Positions 26,473 to 35,710 of a stretch of DNA of 42,771 nt are shown piece by piece. A model generated the notes under the pieces. The model was not told the DNA's origin, did no database searches, and saw nothing but the letters and a program-made list of their open reading frames with translations. The DNA is from Calditrichia bacterium. Its GTDB lineage: Bacteria > Calditrichota > Calditrichia > Calditrichales > Calditrichaceae. How positions within the stretch are numbered: the stretch's first letter is position 1; every line of letters begins with the position of its first letter. The position numbers were made by a program, and so were the translations under genes. The stretch lies in the NCBI GenBank assembly GCA_026983775.1, contig JALSTK010000130.1:1-42771 (forward strand), in the 5' to 3' direction.

Positions 26473-27369
26473 TTGGGTATTTCACGTACAAAAGCAGATA
26501 TCGGGTTACTTTCGGTGACCCTTTTTTGGGGCACCACCTTTATTCTTTCCAAACTCACTTTGGTTCATGTGCCGCTTCCGGTCTATCTCTTTATTCGCCT
26601 GACCATTGCCGCCCTTTTTCTGGACCTGTATGCTCTGCGCTATGTTCGGGAGCTGAATCGTACCCTGATTCTACACGGGGCTATTTTGGGTGTCTTGTTG
26701 TATTTTTCGTATTTCTTTCAAATGTGGGGGATTCAGTTTACCAGTGCATCCAATGCCGGATTTATTACCGGTCTATCCGTGATTTTGGTCCCTATATTCG
26801 GATTTATCTTTTTTAAATATCGTCCGGCGGCTACTGTTTTAACAGGGATCGTACTGGCGGTAACGGGGTTATTGCTGTTGACCGGCGCCAACCCCTTTCA
26901 CTGGAACAAAGGTGACGGCCTGGTCCTGATTTGTGCCGTATCTGTAGCTTTTCATGTCATCTACACCGGGCGCTTCGCTCTACAGCACAATGTCTATTTG
27001 CTTACGGCGGTGGAGCTTACGGTAGTCTCTTTGTTAACCATGCTGGCCCTGCCGTTTGGAACATATGGATGGCCCCATATTACGTTTAACGTTCTGGCGG
27101 TTTTAATTTATCTCGGTCTGTTCGGAACGGTTTATACTTTCCTCATGCAAACTTCCATGCAGCGTTTCACCACAACGGCCCGCACGGCGCTGATTTTTGC
27201 CATGGAACCGGTCTTTGCCGCTCTTTTCGCTTTCTTAATTGCTGGTGAATCTCTTACCTTAAGCGGATGGATCGGCGGTCTGCTCATTGTTTTGGGCATG
27301 ATCAGTTCCGAAATACCGATCTTCGGGACAAAGTCCGATAAGATAAATTTAAAATCCGGGAAGGGTTAA
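26473..27369 (+). CDS. EamA/DMT-family transporter
   Basis: Inner-membrane carrier of the drug/metabolite transporter superfamily, with ten hydrophobic segments in two EamA halves. The first half starts LLSVTLFWGTTFILSKL and includes FTSASNAGFITGLSVILVPIFGF; the second includes FGTVYTFLMQTSMQRFTTTARTALIFAMEPVFAALFAFLIAGE, the usual EamA closing motif. At 298 residues it is full length. The start is a TTG at 26473 with AGGAAAG upstream; no in-frame ATG occurs before about residue 79, which would remove several helices. Substrates are normally amino acids or metabolites, exported; none can be chosen here. Confidence 0.9.
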   Translation: MGISRTKADIGLLSVTLFWGTTFILSKLTLVHVPLPVYLFIRLTIAALFLDLYALRYVRELNRTLILHGAILGVLLYFSYFFQMWGIQFTSASNAGFITGLSVILVPIFGFIFFKYRPAATVLTGIVLAVTGLLLLTGANPFHWNKGDGLVLICAVSVAFHVIYTGRFALQHNVYLLTAVELTVVSLLTMLALPFGTYGWPHITFNVLAVLIYLGLFGTVYTFLMQTSMQRFTTTARTALIFAMEPVFAALFAFLIAGESLTLSGWIGGLLIVLGMISSEIPIFGTKSDKINLKSGKG

Positions 27370-27414
27370 AGGGAAGAGCACCGCCTGGTTCCCCCTTTTT
27401 TCATCAATATAAAA

Positions 27415-27440
27415 GAACCCCGAACTTGAAACCGGGTTTT
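27415..27440. terminator. Possible bidirectional terminator between convergent genes
   Basis: AACCC (27416-27420) pairs with GGGTT (27434-27438), with a further C-G pair after a bulge. T-rich tracts lie on both sides (CTTTTATA on the minus strand, TTTTC on the plus). It separates the EamA gene and the small minus-strand gene. Confidence 0.4.
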
Positions 27441-27453
27441 CGGTAAATTTCCC

Positions 27454-27648
27454 TTATTGTTCATCCTTATTTTTAGACTTCTGATAAAGATTGTAAAGAA
27501 ACAGGGATTCTTTCGGATTGAGATCAAACCTGAATACGGCTTCGTTGATAATATTGTCGATTGATTCATATTCTTTGGTTTTTAAATATTCGGAAATCCA
27601 TCGAACGGCTTTTTTTAGAGCATCTCCCTCGGGCATTAGGGTCCCCAT
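27454..27648 (-). CDS. Small conserved hypothetical protein (64 aa)
   Basis: A short charged protein beginning MGTLMPEGDALKKAVRWISE and continuing SIDNIINEAVFRFDLNPKESLFLYNLY. The pattern (MPEG, KAVRWISE, EA..RFDLxPKE..FL) is one I recognise from small uncharacterised proteins in Deltaproteobacteria and relatives, about 60-70 residues long. It has no membrane segment or signal. GAGGA is 7 nt before the ATG, a good spacing. An overlapping frame at 27366-27569 is a shadow. It converges with the EamA gene. No function is proposed. Confidence 0.72.
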   Translation of the reverse strand: MGTLMPEGDALKKAVRWISEYLKTKEYESIDNIINEAVFRFDLNPKESLFLYNLYQKSKNKDEQ

Positions 27649-27987
27649 GAATTATTCCTCATCGTTTAATCCGCGTTTCTGATGAATAGGTATTGAAAAA
27701 TGTATTCCGTACTGTACAGGATACATAACCGTTTCCTATCCTTTTTAACTACCATCGGGTGAATAATATCCCGTAAGGAAATAAACAGATCGATGGAATG
27801 TGTTATTTTTAATCAAATATAGGAATATGGGTGAGGTAAACCGATAGTCGTTCGCAGTATCCTAAAGATACTGTCAATTAAGACGATAGATGAATAGTCT
27901 ATCCTGTATCTATTCTTTATTCGATCTTTAAAAAGTTTCTTTTCAGCAAAATATACGTATGCCATTAATTGAAATTAAGGAGGATTT
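27649..27987. other. Intergenic region upstream of the LRR gene
   Basis: A 339-bp divergent gap. Two short perfect hairpins lie at 27855-27873 (CAGTATC-CTAAA-GATACTG) and 27885-27903 (GATAGA-TGAATAG-TCTATC). They may belong to the promoter or leader of the LRR gene, which has a strong AAGGAGG Shine-Dalgarno near 27977-27983. No convincing -35/-10 pair was found. Confidence 0.4.
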
Positions 27988-30966
27988 ATGCATCGGGTAA
28001 AAGTGTTATCGATTTTATTGCTAATGTTTTCAGGGATCGTTTTTAGTTCACGGGCTCAGATCGTACGAAGTGATTCGCTGGCTTTGGTGGCCTTGTATGA
28101 CAGTACCGACGGAGCCAACTGGAAAAATACCTGGGATTTAAACCAGAGCGTTTCCAATTGGTACGGGATTACCGTCAGCGGTGACAGGGTAACCCAAATA
28201 CATCTATACGGCAATCAACTAAACGGACATCTGCCTCCGCAGTTGGGTGATTTGTCGGCGTTAACATCAATGGAAATTTCCGCTAATTCCAATTTAACAG
28301 GGAACATTCCCGATGAAATCGGCAATCTTAAGGAGTTGACTTCTCTCGCGTTACAATTTAATAAACTGAGCGGTGAAATCCCCCGAAGTCTTCTGGGCTT
28401 AAGTCAATTAACCGTTTTATACTTAAACAATAACCAGTTAAGTGGAACCATTCCCGCAGGTATCGATAGCTTAAAAGAGCTAAGTGCTTTATATCTAAGC
28501 ATCAATGACCTTACCGGTACCATCCCCGCGTCGATTGCCAATTTAAGCCATCTGAAGGTATTGTATCTCCATGCTAATGAGTTGGAAGGCGATTTCCCTG
28601 TATTTCTGACCACCATGACCCAGTTACAAAGATTATTATTATATAGCAATCATCTCACCGGAACCATTCCCGAAGAGATTGGTAATTTAACAAATTTGAC
28701 TCATCTGGGCCTGGGATTTAACCAGCTTACCGGGGGGATTCCGGCATCGATCGGTAATCTGACCAATCTGACCTATCTGAAGCTTAATCTTAATCAATTG
28801 ACCGGTAGCATTCCTCCCGAATTTTGGAGGTTGACCAAACTGAAATACCTGTATTTGAATAATAATCAATTAAGCGGTACAATCTCGGATAGCCTGGGCA
28901 ATTTGGTTAATCTGGTTGATCTTTATCTGGATAACAACGGTTTTACCGGAACCATTCCGGCCGGATTGGATAGTTTGACGTCACTAAGAACTTTTAAAAT
29001 AGGGGGCAATAATTTTAACGGTGCGGTGCCTGAAGCGCTTACCCGGCTTACCGGGCTGCATTATCTTGACTTTTGGGCAAATCAGTTGAATCATTTACCG
29101 GATTTTTCCGCTTTACCCAATCTTACCTATTTGAACGTTCAATCTAATCGGTTAACATTTGCCGATCTGGAGCCCCAGACCCATTCGCAATCCCTGACCA
29201 GTTTTAGCTATGGCGGACAGGCGGCGATCGGCCGGGCAGATACACTCTGGAAAGCCGTCGGCGATTCTCTGCGTATCTCTCAGAATGCAGGGGGCACGGT
29301 CACCCACTATCAATGGCAGAAGGACGGCCAAGATATCGCCGGTTTAACGGATAGCGTTTTGCGACTTTCCGATCTGCAAAGAAAAGATACCGGGCTCTAT
29401 GGCTGTAAAATGACGAACGATAGTCTGCCATTGCTGACTCTTTATAGCTATCATGTTACCGTAAATGTGACTGAAACAGGAGATATTACCAGCGATACGA
29501 CCTGGTCGGCCGGGGATACCATCTATATCTCCGGGGATGTCTATGTATCTTCCGGGGTCCGCTTAACTATAGAGCCGGGGGCGGTTGTGTTCTTTACGGG
29601 TCACCATTCATTGCATATACAGGGGACTTTAAGCGCCAGGGGCACTCCCACCGACAGCATCATTTTTACTGCGGCCAAACAGGATAGCGGATGGCAGGGC
29701 ATTTATTTTAAACCGATCGGCTATAACCCGGATACTTCGTATATCGAGTATTGCCGTCTGGAATATGCTAATCCGACTTTTCCTGAAGACTCGCTTTATA
29801 ACGGAGCCATTAGCTCGATCGATTATCAACATTTGCAGGTGCGGCATTCTCTTTTTACTCATAACCGGGGAAAGCAGGGTGGGGCTTTTCATTCGGAAGA
29901 CGGTGAACATGAAATAGAAAACAATACTTTTGTCAACAATAACGCTACCCATGGCGGGGCAATATTTTCCAGTGGTACTTCACTGGAACTGAATAATAAT
30001 ACCTTTAGGACCAACTCTGCTTCGTTTGGGGGAGCGGTTTTTTGTGCGGATCGTACATGGGGTTTTCTAAACGGTAACTATATAGAAAATAATCAATCGA
30101 CAAAGAACGGTGGGGCCGTTTATGCCTCGGAATCGAATCTCAATATCCACAACGATGTTTACGTACAAAACACAGCCGGATACGGCGGGGCTATTTCTAC
30201 GACGTATTCTGGTATCGAGCTAACAAATTGTACGATCAGTGACAATAACGCTCACCTGTTCGGCGGAGCCATGTATATCACCTTCAGTTCCTCGGCCGGA
30301 TTAGCCAATTCTATCCTCTGGAACAATACAGCCGATTCCAGCGGCAATGAGGTCTATTTCTTCGGAACAGGAACTGAGGGAGAGTTTCAATATTGTGATA
30401 TCCAGGGGGACAGCAGTGGCTTTGTCGGTCCGGTTGAAAGTTTGACTTACTCCAACAATATGGCCCTGGATCCCCTTTTTTCGGAAGCAGATGTTGAACC
30501 CTACAGACTCGGGGAAAATTCCCCTTGTTTAGACGCCGGAGCACCGGATTCCGCCGATATTTGGGTGCCGGAAACGGATATTGCCGGCAATAGCCGCGTT
30601 CAGAACGGCCGCATCGATATGGGTGCTTATGAAGGGGCATATACAACCGGCATCGGGGACAGCCCCGAAAATCTACCGCAGACGGCGCAATTATATGCCA
30701 ATTACCCGAATCCTTTTGGCGAAAGCCAGCCCTTCCGGGGCAATCCTTCGACTACCATTGCCTATGACATCAACCGGGGCGGGCGGGTTCAACTGAAAGT
30801 TTACAATGCCCTGGGGCAGCTGGTAAAAAAGGTGGTCGATGAACGGCAGAAACCGGGCCGATATCAATTGCATTTCCGGGCGAAAAATCTGGCCAGCGGA
30901 ATCTATTTTTACCAGTTAAAAATAGGTTCATTTATACAGACGCGAAAGATGATTTTATTACATTAA
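27988..30966 (+). CDS. Secreted LRR, Ig-like and beta-helix protein with T9SS sorting domain
   Basis: Surface or secreted multidomain protein of 992 residues. A signal peptide covers about 1-24 (VLSILLLMFSGIVFSSRAQ). Residues about 30-400 hold roughly 13 plant-type leucine-rich repeats of 24 residues (LTGTIPEEIGNLTNLTHLGL and variants). Residues about 430-495 form an Ig-like domain (YQWQKDGQDIAGLTDSVL ... DTGLYGC). Residues about 500-880 are a parallel beta-helix with Chlamydia-Pmp-like GGA[IVF] turns (NNATHGGAIFSS, SASFGGAVFC, KNGGAVYAS). The C-terminus is a type A T9SS sorting domain (ANYPNPFG ... VYNALGQLVKKVVD ... LASGIYFYQLK ... RKMILLH). Likely roles are adhesion or polysaccharide contact. 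It ends in a clear terminator. Domain calls are firm, the ligand unknown. Confidence 0.9.
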   Translation: MHRVKVLSILLLMFSGIVFSSRAQIVRSDSLALVALYDSTDGANWKNTWDLNQSVSNWYGITVSGDRVTQIHLYGNQLNGHLPPQLGDLSALTSMEISANSNLTGNIPDEIGNLKELTSLALQFNKLSGEIPRSLLGLSQLTVLYLNNNQLSGTIPAGIDSLKELSALYLSINDLTGTIPASIANLSHLKVLYLHANELEGDFPVFLTTMTQLQRLLLYSNHLTGTIPEEIGNLTNLTHLGLGFNQLTGGIPASIGNLTNLTYLKLNLNQLTGSIPPEFWRLTKLKYLYLNNNQLSGTISDSLGNLVNLVDLYLDNNGFTGTIPAGLDSLTSLRTFKIGGNNFNGAVPEALTRLTGLHYLDFWANQLNHLPDFSALPNLTYLNVQSNRLTFADLEPQTHSQSLTSFSYGGQAAIGRADTLWKAVGDSLRISQNAGGTVTHYQWQKDGQDIAGLTDSVLRLSDLQRKDTGLYGCKMTNDSLPLLTLYSYHVTVNVTETGDITSDTTWSAGDTIYISGDVYVSSGVRLTIEPGAVVFFTGHHSLHIQGTLSARGTPTDSIIFTAAKQDSGWQGIYFKPIGYNPDTSYIEYCRLEYANPTFPEDSLYNGAISSIDYQHLQVRHSLFTHNRGKQGGAFHSEDGEHEIENNTFVNNNATHGGAIFSSGTSLELNNNTFRTNSASFGGAVFCADRTWGFLNGNYIENNQSTKNGGAVYASESNLNIHNDVYVQNTAGYGGAISTTYSGIELTNCTISDNNAHLFGGAMYITFSSSAGLANSILWNNTADSSGNEVYFFGTGTEGEFQYCDIQGDSSGFVGPVESLTYSNNMALDPLFSEADVEPYRLGENSPCLDAGAPDSADIWVPETDIAGNSRVQNGRIDMGAYEGAYTTGIGDSPENLPQTAQLYANYPNPFGESQPFRGNPSTTIAYDINRGGRVQLKVYNALGQLVKKVVDERQKPGRYQLHFRAKNLASGIYFYQLKIGSFIQTRKMILLH

Positions 30967-30993
30967 ATTTTGTTTTAAATACGATTCGATTCC

Positions 30994-31027
30994 AAACGCC
31001 GGATTTTACTTTTCCGGCGTTTTTTTA
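30994..31027 (+). terminator. Terminator of the LRR gene
   Basis: AAACGCCGGA and TCCGGCGTTT form a 10-bp stem with a loop of about 9 nt, ending in a run of T. It begins 28 bp after the stop codon. Confidence 0.9.
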
Positions 31028-31056
31028 TTGGATACTCTTTATTGCCTGAAAAAACA

Positions 31057-31085
31057 TTGACATTTTCAAAGTATATTTCTATAAT
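31057..31085 (+). promoter_or_regulatory. Consensus sigma70 promoter upstream of the aldehyde dehydrogenase gene
   Basis: TTGACA (31057-31062) and TATAAT (31080-31085) are both perfect and separated by exactly 17 bp. The start point would be near 31092, leaving a leader of about 110 nt before the ATG at 31201. Confidence 0.85.
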
Positions 31086-31200
31086 TCGAAATGTGGTAAA
31101 AGAAGGGATATTCATCCGGGATAGTGTCGGGTGGGTATAATGAGAATAATCTTACCAAGGGGATTCGTCTCATACAATAATAATGTAAAGGACGGCGAAT

Positions 31201-32796
31201 ATGTCAGATCATGAATCGTTATCATATACTATTTCCATCAATCCGGTTACCGGCGAAGAGTTGGGACGGACCCGCCTTAATACGGTGAATGAGTTACCCC
31301 AAATGGTCCGGACAGCCCGTGCGGCTCAAAAAGCATGGGCCCGGCTAACGGTTAAAAAACGGCGACTCTATTTTTATAATGTGTTGTATTATCTGGTTAA
31401 ACACGTTGATGAATTGACGGAAGTCATTGCCAGAGATACGGGTAAACTGCGTATGGATGCCCTGTCCAGCGAGATTTTGGCTATGGCGGTAGCCACGAGG
31501 TACTATTGCCGTAAAGCGCCTGAATTTTTAAAGGATCGTCGCCTGGCACCATCCAGCCTGGCTTTCATCAATAAAGTCAGTAAAGAGCGCCGTGTGCCTT
31601 ACGGAGTGGTCGGAATTATTTCACCGTGGAACTATCCTTTTAATCTACCCTTTTCCGAAATAATCATAGCACTTTTGAGCGGAAATGCGGTGATCGTCAA
31701 GGCCGCTTCGGAAACGCAAATGGTCAGTCGGGCATTGCAGCAGGTCTTTGCGGCAGCCGAATTGCCGGATGGATTACTGCAATTTATTAATTTGCCGGGC
31801 AGAGAGGCCGGTCCGGCTTTTGTGCAAAGCGGAATGGACAAACTGTTTTTTACCGGTTCGGTGGCGGTGGGCAAGACGCTGATGCGTCTGGCGGCGGAAA
31901 CATTGACACCGCTTAATCTGGAACTAGGTGGCAATGATCCCATGATCGTATGTGCAGATGCTAATCTGGAACGGGCGGCCAACGGTGCGATTTGGGCCGG
32001 CCTGTCTAATACCGGCCAGTCCTGTGGAGGGGTGGAACGGGTCTATGTTCAGGAAGCAGTATACAATGAATTTCTGGGTCTATTGAAAGCCAGGGTGGAA
32101 AAACTGCGTGTGGGTTACGATACGGATTTCAATGTGGATATGGGAGCCATGGCCACGGAAAGACAAATAAGAACTGTTCAGGATCAGATTGACCAGGCCC
32201 TGAGTAAAGGGGCAACAATTCTGGCCCGGTCTGCTGTACCTGAGGATCCGAACTTAAAGAATTTCATACCGGCCATGGTTTTAACGGATGTTACACACGA
32301 AATGGATATTATGCGCGAAGAGACCTTCGGTCCGGTTTTGGGAGTAATGAAATTTTCCGATGAGAAAGAGGCGCTTCAGTTGGCTAATAATTCCAATCTG
32401 GGGCTGTCCGCTTCGGTCTGGTCGCGCGATCGGGCAAAGGCCCGAAGATTGGCCAAAGAAATCCGGGCCGGGGCGGTAAACATTAATGATCACCTGATGA
32501 GCCATGCTATGGCGGAAACACCCTGGGGAGGTTTTAAGCAATCCGGAATAGGACGTATGCACGGCAAACACGGCTTTATGGAAATGACCCGGACCCAGGT
32601 AATTGTGGATGATTATTTGGGGCGACTGAACAACGATTTGTGGTGGCCGCCTTATGACCGGAAAGCGTATCAGGGGATAAAGGGAGCCTTAAATTTATTG
32701 TATGGCGAGGGATTAATCAACCGCATGGTTAGTTTGTTACATCTCCTGAAAATCGTACCCCGCCTTTTTGCCGGAGGCTCCAAAGCCCGCAATTAA
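31201..32796 (+). CDS. NAD(P)-dependent aldehyde dehydrogenase family protein
   Basis: Oxidises an aldehyde to the acid with NAD(P). Typical features are SPWNYPFNLPFSE, the cofactor Lys in KAASETQMVS, GSVAVGKTLM, the general-base Glu in LNLELGGNDP, the nucleophilic Cys in NTGQSCGGVERVYV and the late EETFGPVLGVMKF. It is 531 residues, longer than most soluble ALDHs (~480-490), because of a C-terminal extension (about 475-531) that includes WWPPYDRKAYQGIKGALNLLYG, as in group-X or fatty-aldehyde-like members. The closest named family is succinate-semialdehyde-dehydrogenase-like, but the substrate is open. AAGGA precedes the ATG. It is a single-gene unit behind a perfect promoter. Confidence 0.9.
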   Translation: MSDHESLSYTISINPVTGEELGRTRLNTVNELPQMVRTARAAQKAWARLTVKKRRLYFYNVLYYLVKHVDELTEVIARDTGKLRMDALSSEILAMAVATRYYCRKAPEFLKDRRLAPSSLAFINKVSKERRVPYGVVGIISPWNYPFNLPFSEIIIALLSGNAVIVKAASETQMVSRALQQVFAAAELPDGLLQFINLPGREAGPAFVQSGMDKLFFTGSVAVGKTLMRLAAETLTPLNLELGGNDPMIVCADANLERAANGAIWAGLSNTGQSCGGVERVYVQEAVYNEFLGLLKARVEKLRVGYDTDFNVDMGAMATERQIRTVQDQIDQALSKGATILARSAVPEDPNLKNFIPAMVLTDVTHEMDIMREETFGPVLGVMKFSDEKEALQLANNSNLGLSASVWSRDRAKARRLAKEIRAGAVNINDHLMSHAMAETPWGGFKQSGIGRMHGKHGFMEMTRTQVIVDDYLGRLNNDLWWPPYDRKAYQGIKGALNLLYGEGLINRMVSLLHLLKIVPRLFAGGSKARN

Positions 32797-32811
32797 ATCC
32801 GAAAGGTAGCA

Positions 32812-32848
32812 TCCGGGTCTACGGTACTTGGAGCCGTAAAGGCCCGGA
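32812..32848 (+). other. Nested stem-loop after the aldehyde dehydrogenase gene
   Basis: TCCGGG (32812-32817) pairs with CCCGGA (32843-32848) and an inner ACGG pairs with CCGT (32834-32837). No T-run follows, so it may be a 3' UTR structure rather than a factor-independent terminator. Confidence 0.4.
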
Positions 32849-33007
32849 CTATCGTCATAAAATCATCTTATATATCGGATGATCCCCTAACGACAATACT
32901 ATTCACACACAAATAGTTGTTTCGGATGATAGCGGTTTATGTCCGAATGCCATCCGCTCATTTTCTTAAAATCAACGGGTAGCAGTCCCGGGTATTACTC
33001 CGATCGT

Positions 33008-33021
33008 TGCTCTTCGGAGCA
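33008..33021. other. UUCG-type tetraloop hairpin
   Basis: TGCTC-TTCG-GAGCA is a perfect 5-bp stem with a TTCG loop closed by C-G, located just after the stop of the ACR3-like permease gene. No T-run follows on either strand. Confidence 0.4.
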
Positions 33022-33027
33022 CCGCAA

Positions 33028-34008
33028 TCAATGTCTCTGTTTTTTCAGGAAATTTTTAATATAAGGTCCCAGAGCATAGATCAGAAACATGATGTAAAGC
33101 ACCTGCAATATCGGTTTAAAGGAAAGAGCGAACACGGTCATATTACCAAACAGGGTAGCGGCCAGGGCCAGGGAAATAGCCTGCGAACTGGCTGTAGCCC
33201 CCAGGATGAGGATCATTCCCCGTGAATAATCTAATCGGAACAGCTTTGCCGCCAGGATGGAGAGGGCGGTTTGTACGATGTAATAAATGAACAAACCGAC
33301 GGCTACCAAAAGGAACACAATGGGATGGTGCAGCACTTCGCCTGCCACCTTGGCCACGGAGAAGAATACGATCAACAAAATGCCGAGAGCCGAGACGCCG
33401 GGGAAGTATTGCTTGATGTCCATGAAATACGACATTCCTTTTCTGCGGATAATTTTACGACGTGTGTAAAATCCGAGAATCAGGGGTACTACAATGAATC
33501 CCAGCAGGTTCAGAATGAGCCGCCTGGTGTCTATGGGCAGAAGGGGACCACCGCTTATACGGACGATGATCGGCGAGAGTATGGGTATGAGCAGTAAGCC
33601 CACTACCGCAATGACCAGCGCATCTTCCGTGCTGGCATCGGCGATCCCGCTCCAGCCGATCAGCATATTGGAACAGGGAATGGCTCCGACAAGGATGATA
33701 CCAAGGGCCAGCTCCGGATAGGCTGAAAATACGGTACGGGAGATGACGTAAGCAGTAGCGGAGGCAACAAAAAAGGCGAAGGTCAGGGTAAGCGAAATCA
33801 GTTTATAGTTTCGTCCCGCTTTTTTTACTTTTTCAATAACCATACCGGTAAGCATGGGATAGAGCATGATGAAAACCGCCAAAATGCTGACCGGCCGGAT
33901 GTTTATCGATCGAATGTTCAGATAAAATCCTACCACTAGCGCCAGACCGAAATCTGCGGCAACATAGAGGTACAGCCGTTTTTTTATATGGATCAGTAAT
34001 TGTTTCAT
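33028..34008 (-). CDS. BASS/ACR3-family permease
   Basis: Polytopic inner-membrane transporter (326 residues, about ten helices) of the bile-acid:sodium symporter superfamily, closest to the arsenite-exporter (ACR3) branch. The conserved core is ELALGIILVGAIPCSNMLIGWSGIADAS, with Cys in the position of the ACR3 arsenite-site Cys, followed by EDALVIAVVGLLLIPILSPI. The second half has GATASSQAISLALAATLFG in the place of the other broken-helix motif. The ACR3 core usually reads ARCxAMVxVW, so this is a divergent member and the substrate should not be assumed to be arsenite. It lies 135 bp after the SLC13-like gene on the same strand. Confidence 0.78.
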   Translation of the reverse strand: MKQLLIHIKKRLYLYVAADFGLALVVGFYLNIRSINIRPVSILAVFIMLYPMLTGMVIEKVKKAGRNYKLISLTLTFAFFVASATAYVISRTVFSAYPELALGIILVGAIPCSNMLIGWSGIADASTEDALVIAVVGLLLIPILSPIIVRISGGPLLPIDTRRLILNLLGFIVVPLILGFYTRRKIIRRKGMSYFMDIKQYFPGVSALGILLIVFFSVAKVAGEVLHHPIVFLLVAVGLFIYYIVQTALSILAAKLFRLDYSRGMILILGATASSQAISLALAATLFGNMTVFALSFKPILQVLYIMFLIYALGPYIKNFLKKQRH

Positions 34009-34143
34009 CGTTCGGGTATCTCCGCTTCAATAACAAAAGTAAAGGTCAATTATCTTTAAAGCTTCTAAGTTCTCCAATAATATACCGGGTTTTCGGCAAC
34101 TTGCGGTACGACACCGGGTAAGCCCGGAAAATTCCGTCCTGAT

Positions 34144-35220
34144 TTATTGAAACCCAGGTAAAGCAAAATATAATCCAATGGCTATAAAAAAAGCCATATA
34201 TCCTATTATGAGGAATTTGGCGGTGAATAATGCAGAATTATTTGTCTGTTCATGAGTAACATAAAGCTTATACGCGATCAAATTTGCCAGGGAACCAAAC
34301 AGGCTTCCGAATCCCCCGGCATTTGTTCCCCAAAGCAGTGCCTTCCAGTGGGTGGTGAATTTCGCAAAGAGCAGAGCTGTAGGGACATTGCTCATAATCT
34401 GACTGGCCAGGGCGGAAAAGAAAAAAACATGTTTGGCATGGCTGATTTCCGATAATAAAATAGATCTCATATTATCAGCCAGCCCGAAAAAGAAGAAAAA
34501 ACTGAATAACAAGGCATAATCAACACGAAGTGCTTTTCGATCAAGAAGTAAAGCATAAATGAGAACCAAAGAACCGGCAACAACCGGGAATATACGGAAC
34601 ACGGTGAGTAAAACAATAATCAGAAAGAACGGATAGATATATATGGACTTTTGAACCGTACCGGCCGTCGCCGCTTTTTTCCGGTTGCTCTCGGTTTGGA
34701 TCGCCAGAGATGAAAGGATCAAAAGCACCAGAAAAAGAAGGGAGAAGGGGGCAATAGATACGATAAATTGAGCAGGATTTACATCATAAAACCAGTAGAT
34801 GAAAAAATTTTGCGGGTTGCCGAAAGGTGTTAAGGCAGAACCGGCATTGGCGGCCAAGGCTTCGAGAATAACCAGAATATCCAGGCGACGGATGCTCAGT
34901 GTTAACGTTAAAGGAACGATTACAATCAGAGCTACATCGTTGGTGATCAGCATGGACAGGAAGAAGGTAGTTAATATCAATTTTAACGGTATATATTTTC
35001 CGCTTTCGATGTTTCCGGAAAGTTTGGCGATAAGTCCGCTCTGCTCTATCCCCTTAACGGCCACAAAAAGGGTGAACAGGATAAACAGTACCTGCATCTC
35101 TCCGACTGAATATAGCGGAAAATGCCTGATATAAAGGGAGGTTAATAAAAAACCGACACCGGCAGTGAGTAACAGCCACTCTTTCAGAATAAAATCAGAT
35201 AATCCGTTCCGCGTTTTCAA
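34144..35220 (-). CDS. SLC13/ArsB-like anion permease (YbiR-like)
   Basis: Inner-membrane protein of 358 residues with about ten helices, from the ion-transporter superfamily that includes ArsB, NhaD and citrate/sulfate carriers (CitMHS, SLC13). Diagnostic segments are LSMLITNDVALIVIVPL and LAANAGSALTPFGNPQNFFIY in the first half and SQIMSNVPTALLFAKFT ... WGTNAGGFGSLFGSLANLIAYKLY in the second, which together form the substrate site. It resembles the YbiR subgroup, whose substrate is unknown. Tandem placement with the ACR3-like gene hints at shared oxyanion handling but is not proof. There is no adjacent arsR or arsenate reductase. Confidence 0.82.
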   Translation of the reverse strand: MKTRNGLSDFILKEWLLLTAGVGFLLTSLYIRHFPLYSVGEMQVLFILFTLFVAVKGIEQSGLIAKLSGNIESGKYIPLKLILTTFFLSMLITNDVALIVIVPLTLTLSIRRLDILVILEALAANAGSALTPFGNPQNFFIYWFYDVNPAQFIVSIAPFSLLFLVLLILSSLAIQTESNRKKAATAGTVQKSIYIYPFFLIIVLLTVFRIFPVVAGSLVLIYALLLDRKALRVDYALLFSFFFFFGLADNMRSILLSEISHAKHVFFFSALASQIMSNVPTALLFAKFTTHWKALLWGTNAGGFGSLFGSLANLIAYKLYVTHEQTNNSALFTAKFLIIGYMAFFIAIGLYFALPGFQ

Positions 35221-35710
35221 TACATCTCACAGTATTCAAAAAATTAATTTAATGGATTCCCATTCTTTTTTTGCAATGCGTTCCTGCAGATCCGGAAGGA
35301 GCCGTTTTAGATTCATTTTTTTCCTATCCATTTGTGTAAACCGGTAAATCAGCAATCAATCGTATTTGCTGTACAGAAAGCGTTTGTGCTTCAAAGAAAT
35401 TTGCTTCATGCATTTGGTATGATTCGCGCTTTTCATCGATTCTTTTAATATACAAAAAGGTAACTATTTTTTCCAACCGTATATTCTTCTTAACGGTTTT
35501 AAAGTAATTCGGTTCACACTTTTCGAAATCGACTCGACCACCGATCTTCCGGGTGTAAAATAGATATAAAAAATAGAATTTTCCTAACGATTCACCTGAT
35601 AGCGTATTGCTTTTGATGGCCAAAAGGCATGTCTTTTCAGTAACGGGATTTTATACGTGTAGCACATTCAATCTAACACACTTCGGGCCGGGTTTTTTTA
35701 GAAAAACAGC
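35221..35710. other. Gene-poor gap, no supported gene
   Basis: A 490-bp stretch. A frame at 35324-35623 on the minus strand opens with TTG, lacks a Shine-Dalgarno and resembles nothing I know, so I do not call it. It is AT-rich with no strong hairpin. Confidence 0.4.

Noticed and set aside
35324-35623. 99-residue frame on the minus strand
   Set aside because: It opens with TTG, has no Shine-Dalgarno, and shows no family pattern. It lies in an AT-rich gap, so I leave it uncalled.
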